DNA of 64,000 bases from Kappaphycus alvarezii (taxonomy: Eukaryota; Rhodophyta; Florideophyceae; Gigartinales; Solieriaceae): NCBI GenBank assembly GCA_002205965.3, contig NADL03000590.1:749001-813000 (forward strand), in the 5' to 3' direction. The notes under the pieces were generated by a model. That model saw only the letters and a list, made by a program, of their open reading frames with translations, searched no databases and was not told the DNA's origin. Below, one piece after another: positions 9,650 through 20,081 of the stretch. Position 1 is the stretch's first letter. Each line of letters begins with the position of its first letter. Both the position numbers and the translations under genes were made by a program.

Positions 9650-11550
9650 TTCACAGTCACCACTCGTCCCACATCTCGCCGACACCACAAATTGCACAAA
9701 TCGGTGTCACCCCACAAAACTCATCGGCAGATTGCACCCACTCCACTCCACCCATTCGGCCCAATCCCTTTCACCCATCACATCCATGCCCACCAATCCA
9801 CCGCCACCGCATCATTCCATAGCTTCCACAGCGTGCCACATCTTGACCACCACCCACACCACAACCCACCACCATTTGCGGACCCCAATCCACCACCCCT
9901 GCATCCATTTGCCGCCTTTCACAGCCGTCAACACCCCACTGTGCGGCCCCAATTACAACCCACCCCAGATTTTTTCACCCCAATCCAGATATTGCAAACT
10001 ACAAAATCTACCATTCCCCCCCCCTCCACAACCTCTTGCCACCCTTTCTACACCCAGAAAAAAAACCATCACGTCCTTCCAAACGCCACCACGTCAACTA
10101 CCTCATCAAACGACCTGCCCTTCTATATTCCACCCGAAAAAATCACAACAAACAACCACCCTTCTTCACAACCGATCCCGTGTCAACGCAACTCACCTTC
10201 CTCCACTAATCCACCCAACTCCCCGTCACATCCCCCCAACCCTACTGCGTCCACTGCTTCAACCGTTGTCACTTTCACAGCCTGAGGCAACCCTAACCGA
10301 GTCTATGCAATAGCGCAGCTCCACAGAGCATGACGCTCTGCCGGTAAGCCCAACTTCCTCGTGTACTACACTGTTGTCATTCATACCACGCCGGCTAGAT
10401 CGTTGCATTTTCCTAGCCATTCAATTCAGCAGTGTGTGACGTGCCCAGCTTGTCCAAACGGCAAGCAACCGCATGGCGCTCTGTGCAGCACGCTTTGGCA
10501 CTGGCAGTGGGAGGTTGCTTTTCTTACAGTACAACTCCTGTAATTTCCTGACTAGGCGCCATAATCCACCCTCCCCGACCCTTCCACACAGCGTCCGACC
10601 GCTGTCATCCCCTACCACAACTCCCCCTCTCTCAAGACCCTTCTATCATCGCACCCTTACCCCCACTCCAACCACAACACCAGGGGTTGGGATACGGACG
10701 GCGCGATAAAACCACCCCTATCCCGTCACCCATCCAAACCAATGCATCTCGAATACCCCGAATCAACCCCTGATTCACAACCCTGCCCGCCTGCCATCTC
10801 TCCGAAAACCATCCCCAACTTTCCAACTTCCACCCCCAATCTCCCGCCCTCCACCGCCCAAAACCCACCCCCTCCCCAAGACATCCCCCAACCCATCCAT
10901 CAGACACCCCCTCCAATTTCGGACACCTCACCTCCAAAAAAAACTTGTCAAACGCCACCCACCACCCACCTCCCGCCTCACGTTACCACATGTCACCCGC
11001 TCCCCCGCACCCCACTCCCACCCCCACCACGTCACCCCTCTACCCCCCCCACGCCTCCAAAAAAAAACACATCGCGCACCCCACCCTTCCACACACCCCC
11101 CCGCACACACATACCCCAAAACACCAAAGCACCAAACAACCCATTACCAATAACCTTTCACACACACACTCCAAAACCCCGCCAGTCCCCGCAACATATA
11201 CACACCCCCTCTCCCTTCCCGCTCCCCCTACACCAAAACCAAAACACACCCACCGCACCAATAAATCCACAATGTTCACGTTATTTAACATACGAAAGAC
11301 ACACTCTGCAGTCTCCACATCGCACGGAGTGCGTCGCGCACGACATCTCATCCCCAGCAAACACAAAATGTTCCACCACACAATCCCCCAATCCACCGCA
11401 ACCACCGCACCCTGCACACCACAGCACATCTACACTGCGCGCACGCGGCGCCACCCGCCCGGTACCGCATCCGCATGTCCTCGTTCATTCGCGCCGCGCT
11501 ACAACGCCGCTGCGGCCGTGTCCCCTTGCGGAAGATGTAGGGTAGGGTGA
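9650..11550 (+). other. Long C/A-rich, G-poor tract
   Basis: For about 1.9 kb the plus strand is dominated by C and A with very few G. This leaves long frames open by composition alone (His/Pro/Thr-rich, no domain), so I do not call them. The same bias marks leaders of genes elsewhere in the window, only much shorter. At its right end an ATG at 11474 begins an Arg-rich 21-codon frame (MSSFIRAALQRRCGRV) that resembles a mitochondrial presequence and could be a first exon, with GT dinucleotides just after it. I could not find the next exon. Confidence 0.4.
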
Positions 11551-12229
11551 CTCGGGGTTTGTTACGCCGCTTGTAAGGGGGGGGGGGGCGTCAAGTGGGT
11601 GGGGGATGGTTGTGGCGCGTGGGAGGGAGGGGTGGTTCGTCTGGGGGTTGGAGAGGAAGGGGGGTTACTGGGGTGGTCGGGGTTGGGAGTGGTTTGTGTC
11701 AAGGGGGGGTGGTCATGCTGCGATACGATCAGAGCGGTTGCGCCTTGGTTATGTTGGAGACATGCACTCTCTGACGGAGTATCGACGGGCGGAGAGCAGA
11801 ACGACATTCATTCAGCGTCAGCAAAAATGCAGAAGACTGCGCCAATGATGTTAAACGCGAGCGGGACGTCGTAATGATTTCTTGCTCATAGGGTACTTTG
11901 ACTAGACTAATATTACCGTTGGGAGCCAACCGCATGGGTCATATCAGCATCATACGACGGGGCCATGGACGGCATAGCCATCGATCGAAACGACAGATGG
12001 CGGCTCTGACGCGTGGACGGATCTCACGACGAGCCACTCCGGAGTCGGTGAAAAAGACGGGCAATGTTCGGCGTAAAATCGGAAGCGTTGACCACTTGTC
12101 AGTGGAAGTGGACAGGGACGATGACACGTCGTACAGGTAAGCCACGTGTGATGACGTATGAACCTAGGCAGAAATAAATACCAGGTTACTTCGCACATAT
12201 CGCAACGGCGCAGGCGCGTACGGGACGTT
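11551..12229. other. G-rich tract and unassigned frames
   Basis: A G12 run at 11579-11590 starts a G-rich stretch to about 11.72 kb. A short frame from an ATG near 11763 (MHSLTEYRRAESRTTF) and another from 11934 ending at a GTAAG-like donor near 12136 look partly coding but cannot be assembled into a gene. Confidence 0.3.
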
Positions 12230-12303
12230 GTCTCCATAGCTCAGCTGGTTAGAGCGCGGGACTGTTAATCTCGAGGCCGTGGGTTCAAGCCCCACTGGGG
12301 ACT
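12230..12303 (+). tRNA. tRNA-Asn (GTT)
   Basis: The cloverleaf folds throughout. Acceptor stem GTCTCCA pairs with TGGGGAC (one G-T wobble). The D arm is TAGCTCAGCTGGTTAGAGC, the anticodon loop CTGTTAA gives GTT, and the T arm is GTGGG-TTCAAGC-CCCAC. There is no intron and no encoded CCA, as expected of a eukaryotic nuclear gene. The A and B boxes lie in the D and T arms for RNA polymerase III. Confidence 0.95.
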
Positions 12304-12310
12304 ACTGATC

Positions 12311-12315
12311 TTTTT
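12311..12315 (+). terminator. RNA polymerase III T-run terminator
   Basis: TTTTT begins 8 bases after the tRNA 3' end, the usual Pol III stop. Confidence 0.8.
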
Positions 12316-12480
12316 GGGTGGGTTGTCCTGGCCGGTTTACAATTCGCTAGAACTGCCAACGAAATTACTCTCGGGAAGAAGAGGTTTCTTATATTTCACA
12401 ACTCCTCGGGGGGAATACGGAATTTTTTACTCTTTACTTATCTTGAGTGTAAACCGAATGACCGACTATTCAGTTAAGAG

Positions 12481-12982
12481 CTAACTGGATGGGCCACATC
12501 GGTCACGTGCAGTGGGGCCCGCGATACGCTGGTAGATGCGTGTGCGAATCGTAGCGTCCGAGGTGTGGCATTTCGTGGCTACACGTGGCGCAAACTCTTC
12601 AATAAATAATGCGGTGTGCGGAGAAGGGGCACCGAGTAGTCGAAAACCAGGGGCTGGAATCGGAAACCTGGGTCGCGGGAGGGCAGAGAGGGGGGACCAC
12701 GCGCCTTGACAGCTTGTGCTGTAGGTCCTGGATCTTGCGATGGTGCATGAGGACGGCAGCCCCACCGGCGACTTGCGTCGCTTTGGTGATGGAGGTCTGC
12801 TTCAACGGTGACGTGATGGCGACGTTACATGCAATGGGTGGGTCTAGTAGGTCAGCATCAGTGTCACGGGGGGGATGCACGAGGAGAATGTCAGCGGGCC
12901 TGTAGTCCATCCCGGGGAGGAGATTCTCAGCTTCGAACTCGTAGTCAAGGCAGGCGGCGCGGAACACGTGCAACGCGAACAC
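12481..12982 (-). pseudogene. LINE tail fragment with REL-type endonuclease
   Basis: The minus-strand frame from 12982 contains MDYRPADILLVHPP then ACNVAITSPLKQTSI and an Ala/Gly-rich stretch with a Lys-rich helix. This is the typical PaDI...DVaitSPL pattern at the end of REL-endonuclease LINEs, with the second Asp replaced by Asn (CNV). A second frame (to 12481) continues with GAPSPHTALFIEEFAPRVAT, matching the final helix region of these proteins. The frame change shows decay. It is not a copy of the 473-1414 tail: the residues differ throughout, so a second LINE family is present. Confidence 0.6.
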
Positions 12983-13019
12983 ATTGCGAACGGAGTTGTG
13001 GCGGTGAATGCGCCCAGGA

Positions 13020-13568
13020 AAAGGGGAAAAATTGGGGTGTTTTAATGATTGAAAAATAGGTTAGCCTACAGTACAGAGTGTTCCGAAGCGCATCAAGTAA
13101 TCTCCGTCCCTGCGCAAGTTAGGCCTCTTCCCTGTTATGTCTAGTTCCACCCTGTTCCCCCAATCTTCTACCAGTCATCCGTTTCAGTATAAACCCCTTT
13201 TTATACCAACCCATTCAAGTAATTGGTACAGGCGGGGGGATAAGGCATGAGCCTCGGTTGCAGGACAAATGATGGAATACCGGGTGTGCGCAGTTTTCGT
13301 TGATTCAGCATGACCGCGGTGTAATGTAGGAAAAAACCGAGACACGTGTCTTGAGAACCCGGAATTAAGAGGGGATGCTTCATGCGGTACGGTACAGTGC
13401 CAGTTTCATTTACTGAACATCTGGTTAGTTCTTAGCCGTGTAGTAAGTCCTGCAGTGTACACGATAGATACTCAATGGAGTAATGTTTCTCTTTGAGTAT
13501 TTTAACTTTATCATAGGGAAAAAGGCGATGTCACTTTAACCGTTTGCCGTCTGGTTTGACGATATTCT
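13020..13568. other. Intergenic, no gene recognised
   Basis: No coding signal. ACAGTACAG-type motif at about 13070. It ends where the 411-bp inverted arm starts. Confidence 0.4.
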
Positions 13569-13979
13569 GCCTTGCCGTGTATGGCTATCCTGTTCAAGGG
13601 CAGCCGAAGCAACCTCGACCATTGCAAGGACCCTTTCAAGCGTCTCAACATTTCAACGGCAGTAAAATGCCGCATTAAACACTTACCTGTCCATCGAGCA
13701 TGGAACAGAGATCGACGCACTCGTGTTTTGTTTTCTGGCATCTCGTTCACGCTCCTTTTGGGCCTTCTCTCTGTAATCCTTCGCACAGCACACAAAAATG
13801 TGCTGATGGTCGACAACACCGGACTGCGAAGCATCGAGAGCGTTTCGATCTTCATGAGCACATTGTTGAGGTTGTGCATCAAAATTTTCCACTTCTTTAA
13901 CGAGTTACACCCTTGCAGTTCAAAGTAATCCTTGAACTCATCAAGCCGGCACTCCTGCGCAAGTTTATTCGCAATGAAA
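13569..13979 (-). repeat. 411-bp inverted repeat arm A'
   Basis: It is the reverse complement of 18572-18982 over its full 411 bp in the parts I compared. The plus strand of its right end supplies the start of the Harbinger-like frame that continues into 13980-14308. The minus strand holds a long frame with SGVVDHQHIF and an REKAQKERERDARK helix, reminiscent of the Myb-like accessory protein of Harbinger elements, ending near a strong GTAAGT donor. The frame identity is unresolved because several frames stay open. Confidence 0.9.
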
Positions 13980-14308
13980 CTCAGGGAGCAACTGTTACTC
14001 CAGAGGTTATGCTATGTATCATGTTACGGCTTCTAGCCGGTGGGAGCTATTTAGAGAGTTGGGAATACGGTGTAACACGAGCGACGGCGTCTTCTATTTT
14101 CGATGAGGTATTGGCTGTTTTAAATTCCTGTTTGCGTCCCCTGCGTTTCCCGATTACTGAAGAAGAGTGCAGACATGAGTCGGATTCGTTTCGAAGGGCC
14201 CATCGGAGCTCGCCTTCTGGAATCATCTGTGCATTGCACGGAATCGCTATTGAGATTCAGCAACCAAAGTTCAGTGACACTCCTGATCCCTGCAAATACT
14301 ACTATTAA
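13913..14308 (+). pseudogene. Harbinger/PIF-like transposase fragment
   Basis: It reads LLAGGSYLESWEYGVTRATA, then LRFPITEEECRHES, then IICALHGIAIEIQQP and DPCKYYY. This is the order of the Harbinger helical region followed by the first catalytic strand, where active proteins have G-A-x-D-G-x-x-I-x-I. Here the Asp is His (ALHGIAI), so the catalytic triad is lost. The frame stops just after the YY motif, where RKG would follow. A possible exon start is the TTGCAG at 13906-13911. The transposase begins inside arm A' and ends in the 366-bp segment unique to the left side; the rest of the gene is replaced by module R. Confidence 0.6.
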
Positions 14309-14444
14309 AAGAAGCGCCGTTAGCATATCCTCAAATTCCGTCGTTTTCAAACCAGCTTTTTGGAGTGCTTTCTCTGCACTCGTCACATTTGCTGGCACAA
14401 GCCATCGAGGGTCGATATTTTCATCATCAAGCACCACAGCACCG

Positions 14445-14819
14445 TCAGTTCCTTGGGTAAGTTGTGATCCAGTCACAACTGCTCTGTTTCGTCATGTGTT
14501 GATGGTAGAGGTCCTCTATTGCCACAGGCTCGCGCCGCAGCTCCAGGAGGCGGACGACCGGACCTGACTTCTTCCTTGTCTGGCGTTTGTCTTGATTCAC
14601 CTTCCGTAAGATCGAGGATAAGGGAAGCCGGTTGGGAAGGTTGTAACAGGTTCCTGTCGGCCTGGAGTCGCTCAGGGTGTCATGGACTCCGCCGATATTT
14701 ACAGAATCTGGTACAGGCTGCATTATGGTAAGAGGCGTAGAGATGTAGGGAAGTTGTGAAAAAGGATCCGTGATGGAATGAGGAAAAGGCGGAGGACCGG
14801 AAGATGGTTCCGTAGTCAC
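14445..14819 (-). CDS. Module R left-end ORF, copy 1 (frame-shifted)
   Basis: It starts at ATG 14819 with MTTEPSSGPPPFPHS, Pro/Ser-rich. Compared with copy 2 it lacks one G at 14675-14677 and changes frame after VNIGGVHDT, ending after LRREPVAIEDLYHQHMTK. Function unknown. Confidence 0.4.
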   Translation of the reverse strand: MTTEPSSGPPPFPHSITDPFSQLPYISTPLTIMQPVPDSVNIGGVHDTLSDSRPTGTCYNLPNRLPLSSILRKVNQDKRQTRKKSGPVVRLLELRREPVAIEDLYHQHMTKQSSCDWITTYPRN

Positions 14820-15443
14820 GGTAAATGCGGCGAGAGGTCTATGGGAGCAAGGCAGTTGATGGTAAAATTAAAATGTGTTTCTCTGCCCTGCTTTCAAGCT
14901 TTTTTTTGTCTTTTTACTCGTTTTCTGTGCGGCGGGGAAACGGAAAGTTTCAACTCCGTACAGGAAATTTGACATTGTGAGAAAACCAAGTGAGAACCTC
15001 TCATTGGCTATTGTTAGTGTCTTTCTTTTTTGTTTTCGCATTTCGACTCGAATTTTTGATCATGGAACGCCCCTCAGATCCCAGTTGGAGGCATTCTAAG
15101 TAAAGAATAAGTTTACCATTACGGATATTAGTCCATTGCAGTACGGCACTATCCTTAAAAGCGCTTTTCTGGACAGAATCTCTTAAAAAATTATCTATCA
15201 GTGATACAATCTACTATAGCAACAGTCTCCGTGCTGATCGCAGGCTGCGAAACTATGACTTCAAAGCGACAAATCTCTTTCTCGTCCTATTCCGCCAACT
15301 TGATCCCTTGCTAATTCCCAAACCTCCATCAGCTATAACATAATAGGGCCATAGGTACGTATGACAATTCCGCAAGTCGAATGAAGCGAATCTGAAATAC
15401 AGGTGATTATAGACAAAGACTCAATTGCGTCATACTTCTTCAT

Positions 15444-16701
15444 TCAGCCTACAAGTAATGTAAGCGTGAACAGGTAAAAATCACTATAGAGTTGTATAAA
15501 GCAAAATCTAATTATGGGAGGAGTGGAAATCGCGTAAAAGTTTTTGAAACAGTTATGTCCTGTCTCTGAATGGCATATCCAGACCTCTTTGTTTAGCTTT
15601 AAGCACTCAGAGCAGATAAATTTGGAATTCTTGCAAGATTTGCAAATTTTGCATCTGCTTTGAAGCACAGCTTTAATCGGAGCTCTATTGGCTCCTTTGC
15701 GCCTTATCGCTGTGTGCACCAGATAGATTCCAGTACTGCAGAGCAATGAGGTGATATAGTACTCTGAAACGCTAATGTCATACCTGCGGAGGCCCGTAAA
15801 ATCAAATGAATTATCGATGAGTCGATCTTCAATTTTTGCATTATGTGACACGCAATTTCTTGCAACCATCACGCCCTTGTATAGTAGCCATGCGTCAACG
15901 ATGCAAGTTGCAATCAAAGATATATTAACCCGTAACGTCCAATTATTGGCCTCGTATTTACTCTCCAGGCAAACATGATCCTGTATGCATATGTTATACA
16001 TGTAAATCTGGGGGTGCGTCTCATAATATGTACTGAAAACCTCCGGAACTGCAATTTTCATTTCTATAAGCACAGATTCATTGCCAGCAAACCTCCAACG
16101 AGATCTTCTCGTAGGCTTTGACGGAAGTGTTGTAACCGGATGTACTGACAAAATAACTTCTGTCTCTATCCATTCATAGCACAGCAATCATAGAGGGGTG
16201 GATATTCTTCCCCTTCATTACAAGAAAAATATGATTTTTGCGCCTAAAAGGTTCCAAACTTAACAAAAATGACGTAGGAAACTGTCTTTTTGCAATCTTT
16301 ACGACCCCCGTAAACCGCAGAAAGTACTCGAAAAGTATATTTGGTGTAACTACAGATGAAAATGCTGAATCTTCACGAACGAGTCGATTTTGAATGAAAC
16401 CGAGGCTCTGTATGGCGAAGAAGTATGGAAGTCCCATGTTGGAAACTCGAATCTTAACGGAGATTGCTGATGTCTGATGTGGACAAGACAATCTCTAAAA
16501 TCAGTACAATGCCACTGACAGCACATTATGAAGTCTTGAATTCAAATTCATTTTTAAGCTTACGGCCCATATCAACATAGTGCGGGAGTCGCTCTGATAT
16601 ATAATTCCCCCCATTCTGTACGATTGAGAAATACTTTCATCCGCGCAAATTCTCTCCAATGGCAAAGAAATGGCCCTCCTATGCCGCTTTATTGCGTCCA
16701 C
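15444..16701 (-). pseudogene. PiggyBac-like (DDE_Tnp_1_7) transposase, copy 1
   Basis: Minus-strand pieces in order: ICADESISQSY (first catalytic Asp region), then GLPYFFAIQSLGFIQ and FLRFTGVVKIAKRQFPTSF, then KNIHPSMIAV. These are followed by a 247-codon frame with TLPSKPTRRSRWRF, PEVFSTYYETHPQIYMYN, NWTLRVNISLIATCIVDAWLL and a final cysteine cluster (CKICKSCKNSKFICSECL...CH...C). This matches the second half of the DDE_Tnp_1_7 family, with its VNxSL...DAWLLY segment and C-terminal zinc knuckle. Frames break near 16.6 kb and at about 16.18 kb, and the normally conserved D/N before the RQD-like segment is altered (YMYNICIQDH), so it is inactive. Confidence 0.7.
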
Positions 16702-18412
16702 GAATCTACTGGCTGGGGACCATCTTCTGCCAGTGCTTTCATTTTCCGTGTAACGACTGAAGGTAATATATGGGAGCAGTGCTTCGAAACTGTTCCTCGA
16801 AATTATTATTCCGAAAATCGGCGACGGAATGTATTTAGGTAATTTTTTTGGATTCCAAAGTCAATTTATGTTCGTGAAATCGAATCTACATAGCAATATG
16901 AGAATTCCAAGGAAAACAGAATTTCTCCGGCTGTTACATGCATACCCCCACCATTGACGACATTCCAGGTTTAAGTTCAGTAATTGCAGAAAGATGGTAC
17001 AGGGGGAAATGCGAAGGAAAAAATAATTCGGGTCCCCTCATACCCCTTATGACCTTGAACGATTGTTGACAAAGATTCCGGCTGTTGACAGGGGTCATTT
17101 GAATTCATCGTTATTGGAAAATTTTTATGATGGTAACAAACTTATCGCATTATCAAGTGAGTTGTCGAGGTCTAAACACCATTGTTGCACGTTTGACTAT
17201 CTAGGAGTGCATTTAGATATGGTGAAAGCTAATAATGTTATTCTTTAAATTTTACAGATAAAATCTAGCCGTTAGAATTATGTACTCATCTGAGTACAAT
17301 TTTCCTTTGGAAACTAGATCAATAACGGAAAGAAGAAATCAAAGTTCTTCACTCTGTTTGTAAACCAACTATTTTATTCGTGAGCTACTGTTACCGCACG
17401 AGCTGTTCTCAAAATGTTTCTCCACATGTTTAATATTTCCATTTTGAGTCCTAAATATGCCTTTGAACGCCTCTAGTCTGAAAGGAGTCCTTAAGGTTCC
17501 AAAGCTTGAAAATTGTTGCAAATTCACTCGCATTGTAACCGAGGATAATCAACACGCAACATAGTGCTCGTCACTACTTTTGGCCATAATTACCGGCACA
17601 AAACACTGCCCATCGCATCAACTGATCAATTGAGCATTATGGGGCAAAATTCGCGACTAGAAAAAGTATCAAAAGCTCCACTTAAGGACCAAATCTTACC
17701 ACTAAGAATGCTGAAAGTGGGGTGCCCCAGATCGAAGTCTCAAACACCGATGTGCTCAAGTTTAAGTCGAATTTATTGCTCTAGATCTTTTATTAAGGTG
17801 CCAAAATTCCGCCTACAACTTAACTGACTTTATACAGGGTGAGAAAGGCACCTTGCAGCCGAAATTAGACGAAGTTAAAAAATGATGATACTATAACTGA
17901 GCGGGCTTTTAGTAAAATAGAGTCGGCCACCTTTTTGACGTTCTTTTTTTAGATGACCGAGAGATCAAAAAATTTCCGAATATACTTCTCATGCGGCTAT
18001 CCTACCAACTGACGGCCCATTCACATGTCATGTAACTTGTATTGCAAGTTTCTAGTCCTATAGTCGGATCCTGCAGTGGACACCGTAGAAAAAAATTGAT
18101 ATAACTTTTCCCTTCCAACTGTGTACAAGTGGAGTCTGTACTCGCCAGAACTTGGAAACTTTGTCGAAACCCACAATTTGGTATGCAATTGATCACATCA
18201 TGCTTTGGGAAATCGAAGCCAATTTATCTGAAAATCACACCTACTAAATATACGCCTGTAACTGTGATGAGATAATTATAATACTTCAATACACTTATAA
18301 ATAAGTCGATTGTGCTTGTCTGTAAAACTTTTGGATATATCTAACATATCGTCCAAGGATAAAACCCCCAAAACTTACTCCCCTTACAAACGTTAATCAC
18401 TTAGTTGCTCCT

Positions 18413-18571
18413 TTAATTATCGAGTCTCTCCGTTTTCGGCACGATTAAATCAGTTCTCCCTGGCTTTTTATTGCCGCGGTCTTCTTTTGCCCAAACAGCC
18501 TTGAACCGCGTTGATTTGCAATCCGTTCTGAAAGAACCCCCTCCCGTGCCCCTACGCTTACCATATTCGTC
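18413..18571 (-). other. Right-end basic frame of module R
   Basis: A Lys/Arg-rich frame (KRRGTGGGSFRTDCKS to KPGRTDLIVPKTERLDN, stop) occupies the right edge on the minus strand in both R copies. Its upstream part differs with the flank, so it is a truncated gene tail or chance. No family recognised. Confidence 0.25.
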
Positions 18572-18982
18572 TTTCATTGCGAATAAACTTGCGCAGGAGT
18601 GCCGGCTTGATGAGTTCAAGGATTACTTTGAACTGCAAGGGTGTAACTCGTTAAAGAAGTGGAAAATTTTGATGCACAACCTCAACAATGTGCTCATGAA
18701 GATCGAAACGCTCTCGATGCTTCGCAGTCCGGTGTTGTCGACCATCAGCACATTTTTGTGTGCTGTGCGAAGGATTACAGAGAGAAGGCCCAAAAGGAGC
18801 GTGAACGAGATGCCAGAAAACAAAACACGAGTGCGTCGATCTCTGTTCCATGCTCGATGGACAGGTAAGTGTTTAATGCGGCATTTTACTGCCGTTGAAA
18901 TGTTGAGACGCTTGAAAGGGTCCTTGCAATGGTCGAGGTTGCTTCGGCTGCCCTTGAACAGGATAGCCATACACGGCAAGGC
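18572..18982 (+). repeat. 411-bp inverted repeat arm A
   Basis: It sits exactly between the two R modules and is inverted relative to 13569-13979. Together the two arms flank the 366-bp transposase fragment plus R copy 1. The plus-strand frame is open across the whole arm (KLAQECRLDEFKDYF ... NSLKKWKILMHNL), and a second frame carries the SGVVDHQHIF/REKAQKERERDARK piece up to GACAG|GTAAGT at about 18865. Confidence 0.9.
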
Positions 18983-19109
18983 TTCAAACCAGCTTTTTGG
19001 AGTGCTTTCTCTGCACTCGTCACATTTGCTGGCACAAGCCATCGAGGGTCGATATTTTCATCATCAAGCACCACAGCACCGTCAGTTCCTTGGGTAAGTT
19101 GTGATCCAG

Positions 19110-19457
19110 TCACAACTGCTCTGTTTCGTCATGTGTTGATGGTAGAGGTCCTCTATTGCCACAGGCTCGCGCCGCAGCTCCAGGAGGCGGACGACCGGAC
19201 CTGACTTCTTCCTTGTCTGGCGTTTGTCTTGATTCACCTTCCGTAAGATCGAGGATAAGGGAAGCCGGTTGGGAAGGTTGTAACAGGTTCCTGTCGGCCT
19301 GGAGTCGCTCAGGGGTGTCATGGACTCCGCCGATATTTACAGAATCTGGTACAGGCTGCATTATGGTAAGAGGCGTAGAGATGTAGGGAAGTTGTGAAAA
19401 AGGATCCGTGATGGAATGAGGAAAAGGCGGAGGACCGGAAGATGGTTCCGTAGTCAC
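19110..19457 (-). CDS. Module R left-end ORF, copy 2 (115 aa)
   Basis: ATG 19457 opens 115 codons beginning MTTEPSSGPPPFPHS and continuing through ASLILDLTEGESRQTPDKEE to TEQL and a stop. The product is hydrophilic, Pro-rich and probably disordered. A following frame (TGSQLTQGTDGAVVLDDENI) also looks coding and would join if one base were added near the stop. I do not recognise the family. It could be the N-terminal part of a transposon accessory protein. Confidence 0.4.
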   Translation of the reverse strand: MTTEPSSGPPPFPHSITDPFSQLPYISTPLTIMQPVPDSVNIGGVHDTPERLQADRNLLQPSQPASLILDLTEGESRQTPDKEEVRSGRPPPGAAARACGNRGPLPSTHDETEQL

Positions 19458-20081
19458 GGTAAATGCGGCGAGAGGTCTATGGGAGCAAGGCAGTTGATGG
19501 TAAAATTAAAATGTGTTTCTCTGCCCTGCTTTCAAGCTTTTTTTTGTCTTTTTACTCGTTTTCTGTGCGGCGGGGAAACGGAAAGTTTCAACTCCGTACA
19601 GGAAATTTGACATTGTGAGAAAACCAAGTGAGAACCTCTCATTGGCTATTGTTAGTGTCTTTCTTTTTTGTTTTCGCATTTCGACTCGAATTTTTGATCA
19701 TGGAACGCCCCTCAGATCCCAGTTGGAGGCATTCTAAGTAAAGAATAAGTTTACCATTACGGATATTAGTCCATTGCAGTACGGCACTATCCTTAAAAGC
19801 GCTTTTCTGGACAGAATCTCTTAAAAAATTATCTATCAGTGATACAATCTACTATAGCAACAGTCTCCGTGCTGATCGCAGGCTGCGAAACTATGACTTC
19901 AAAGCGACAAATCTCTTTCTCGTCCTATTCCGCCAACTTGATCCCTTGCTAATTCCCAAACCTCCATCAGCTATAACATAATAGGGCCATAGGTACGTAT
20001 GACAATTCCGCAAGTCGAATGAAGCGAATCTGAAATACAGGTGATTATAGACAAAGACTCAATTGCGTCATACTTCTTCAT

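Larger units (their letters stand above)
14346..18571. repeat. Module R, copy 1 (4226 bp)
   Basis: It repeats as 18983-23209. The offset is 4637 at the left end and 4638 at the right, so the net length difference is one base: GGG at 14675-14677 against GGGG at 19312-19315. All larger frames I compared translate identically in both copies. It begins TTCAAACCAGC and ends CATATTCGTC. I see no matching terminal inverted repeats and no TG...CA ends. Confidence 0.95.

Noticed and set aside
9692-10313. Two overlapping 190-codon plus frames
   Set aside because: His/Pro/Thr-rich low complexity kept open by G-poor composition; two frames are open together and neither has a domain.
11579-11720. G-quadruplex-type regulatory element
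   Set aside because: The G12 run and G-rich stretch could fold, but they are part of the general strand skew and nothing ties them to a gene.
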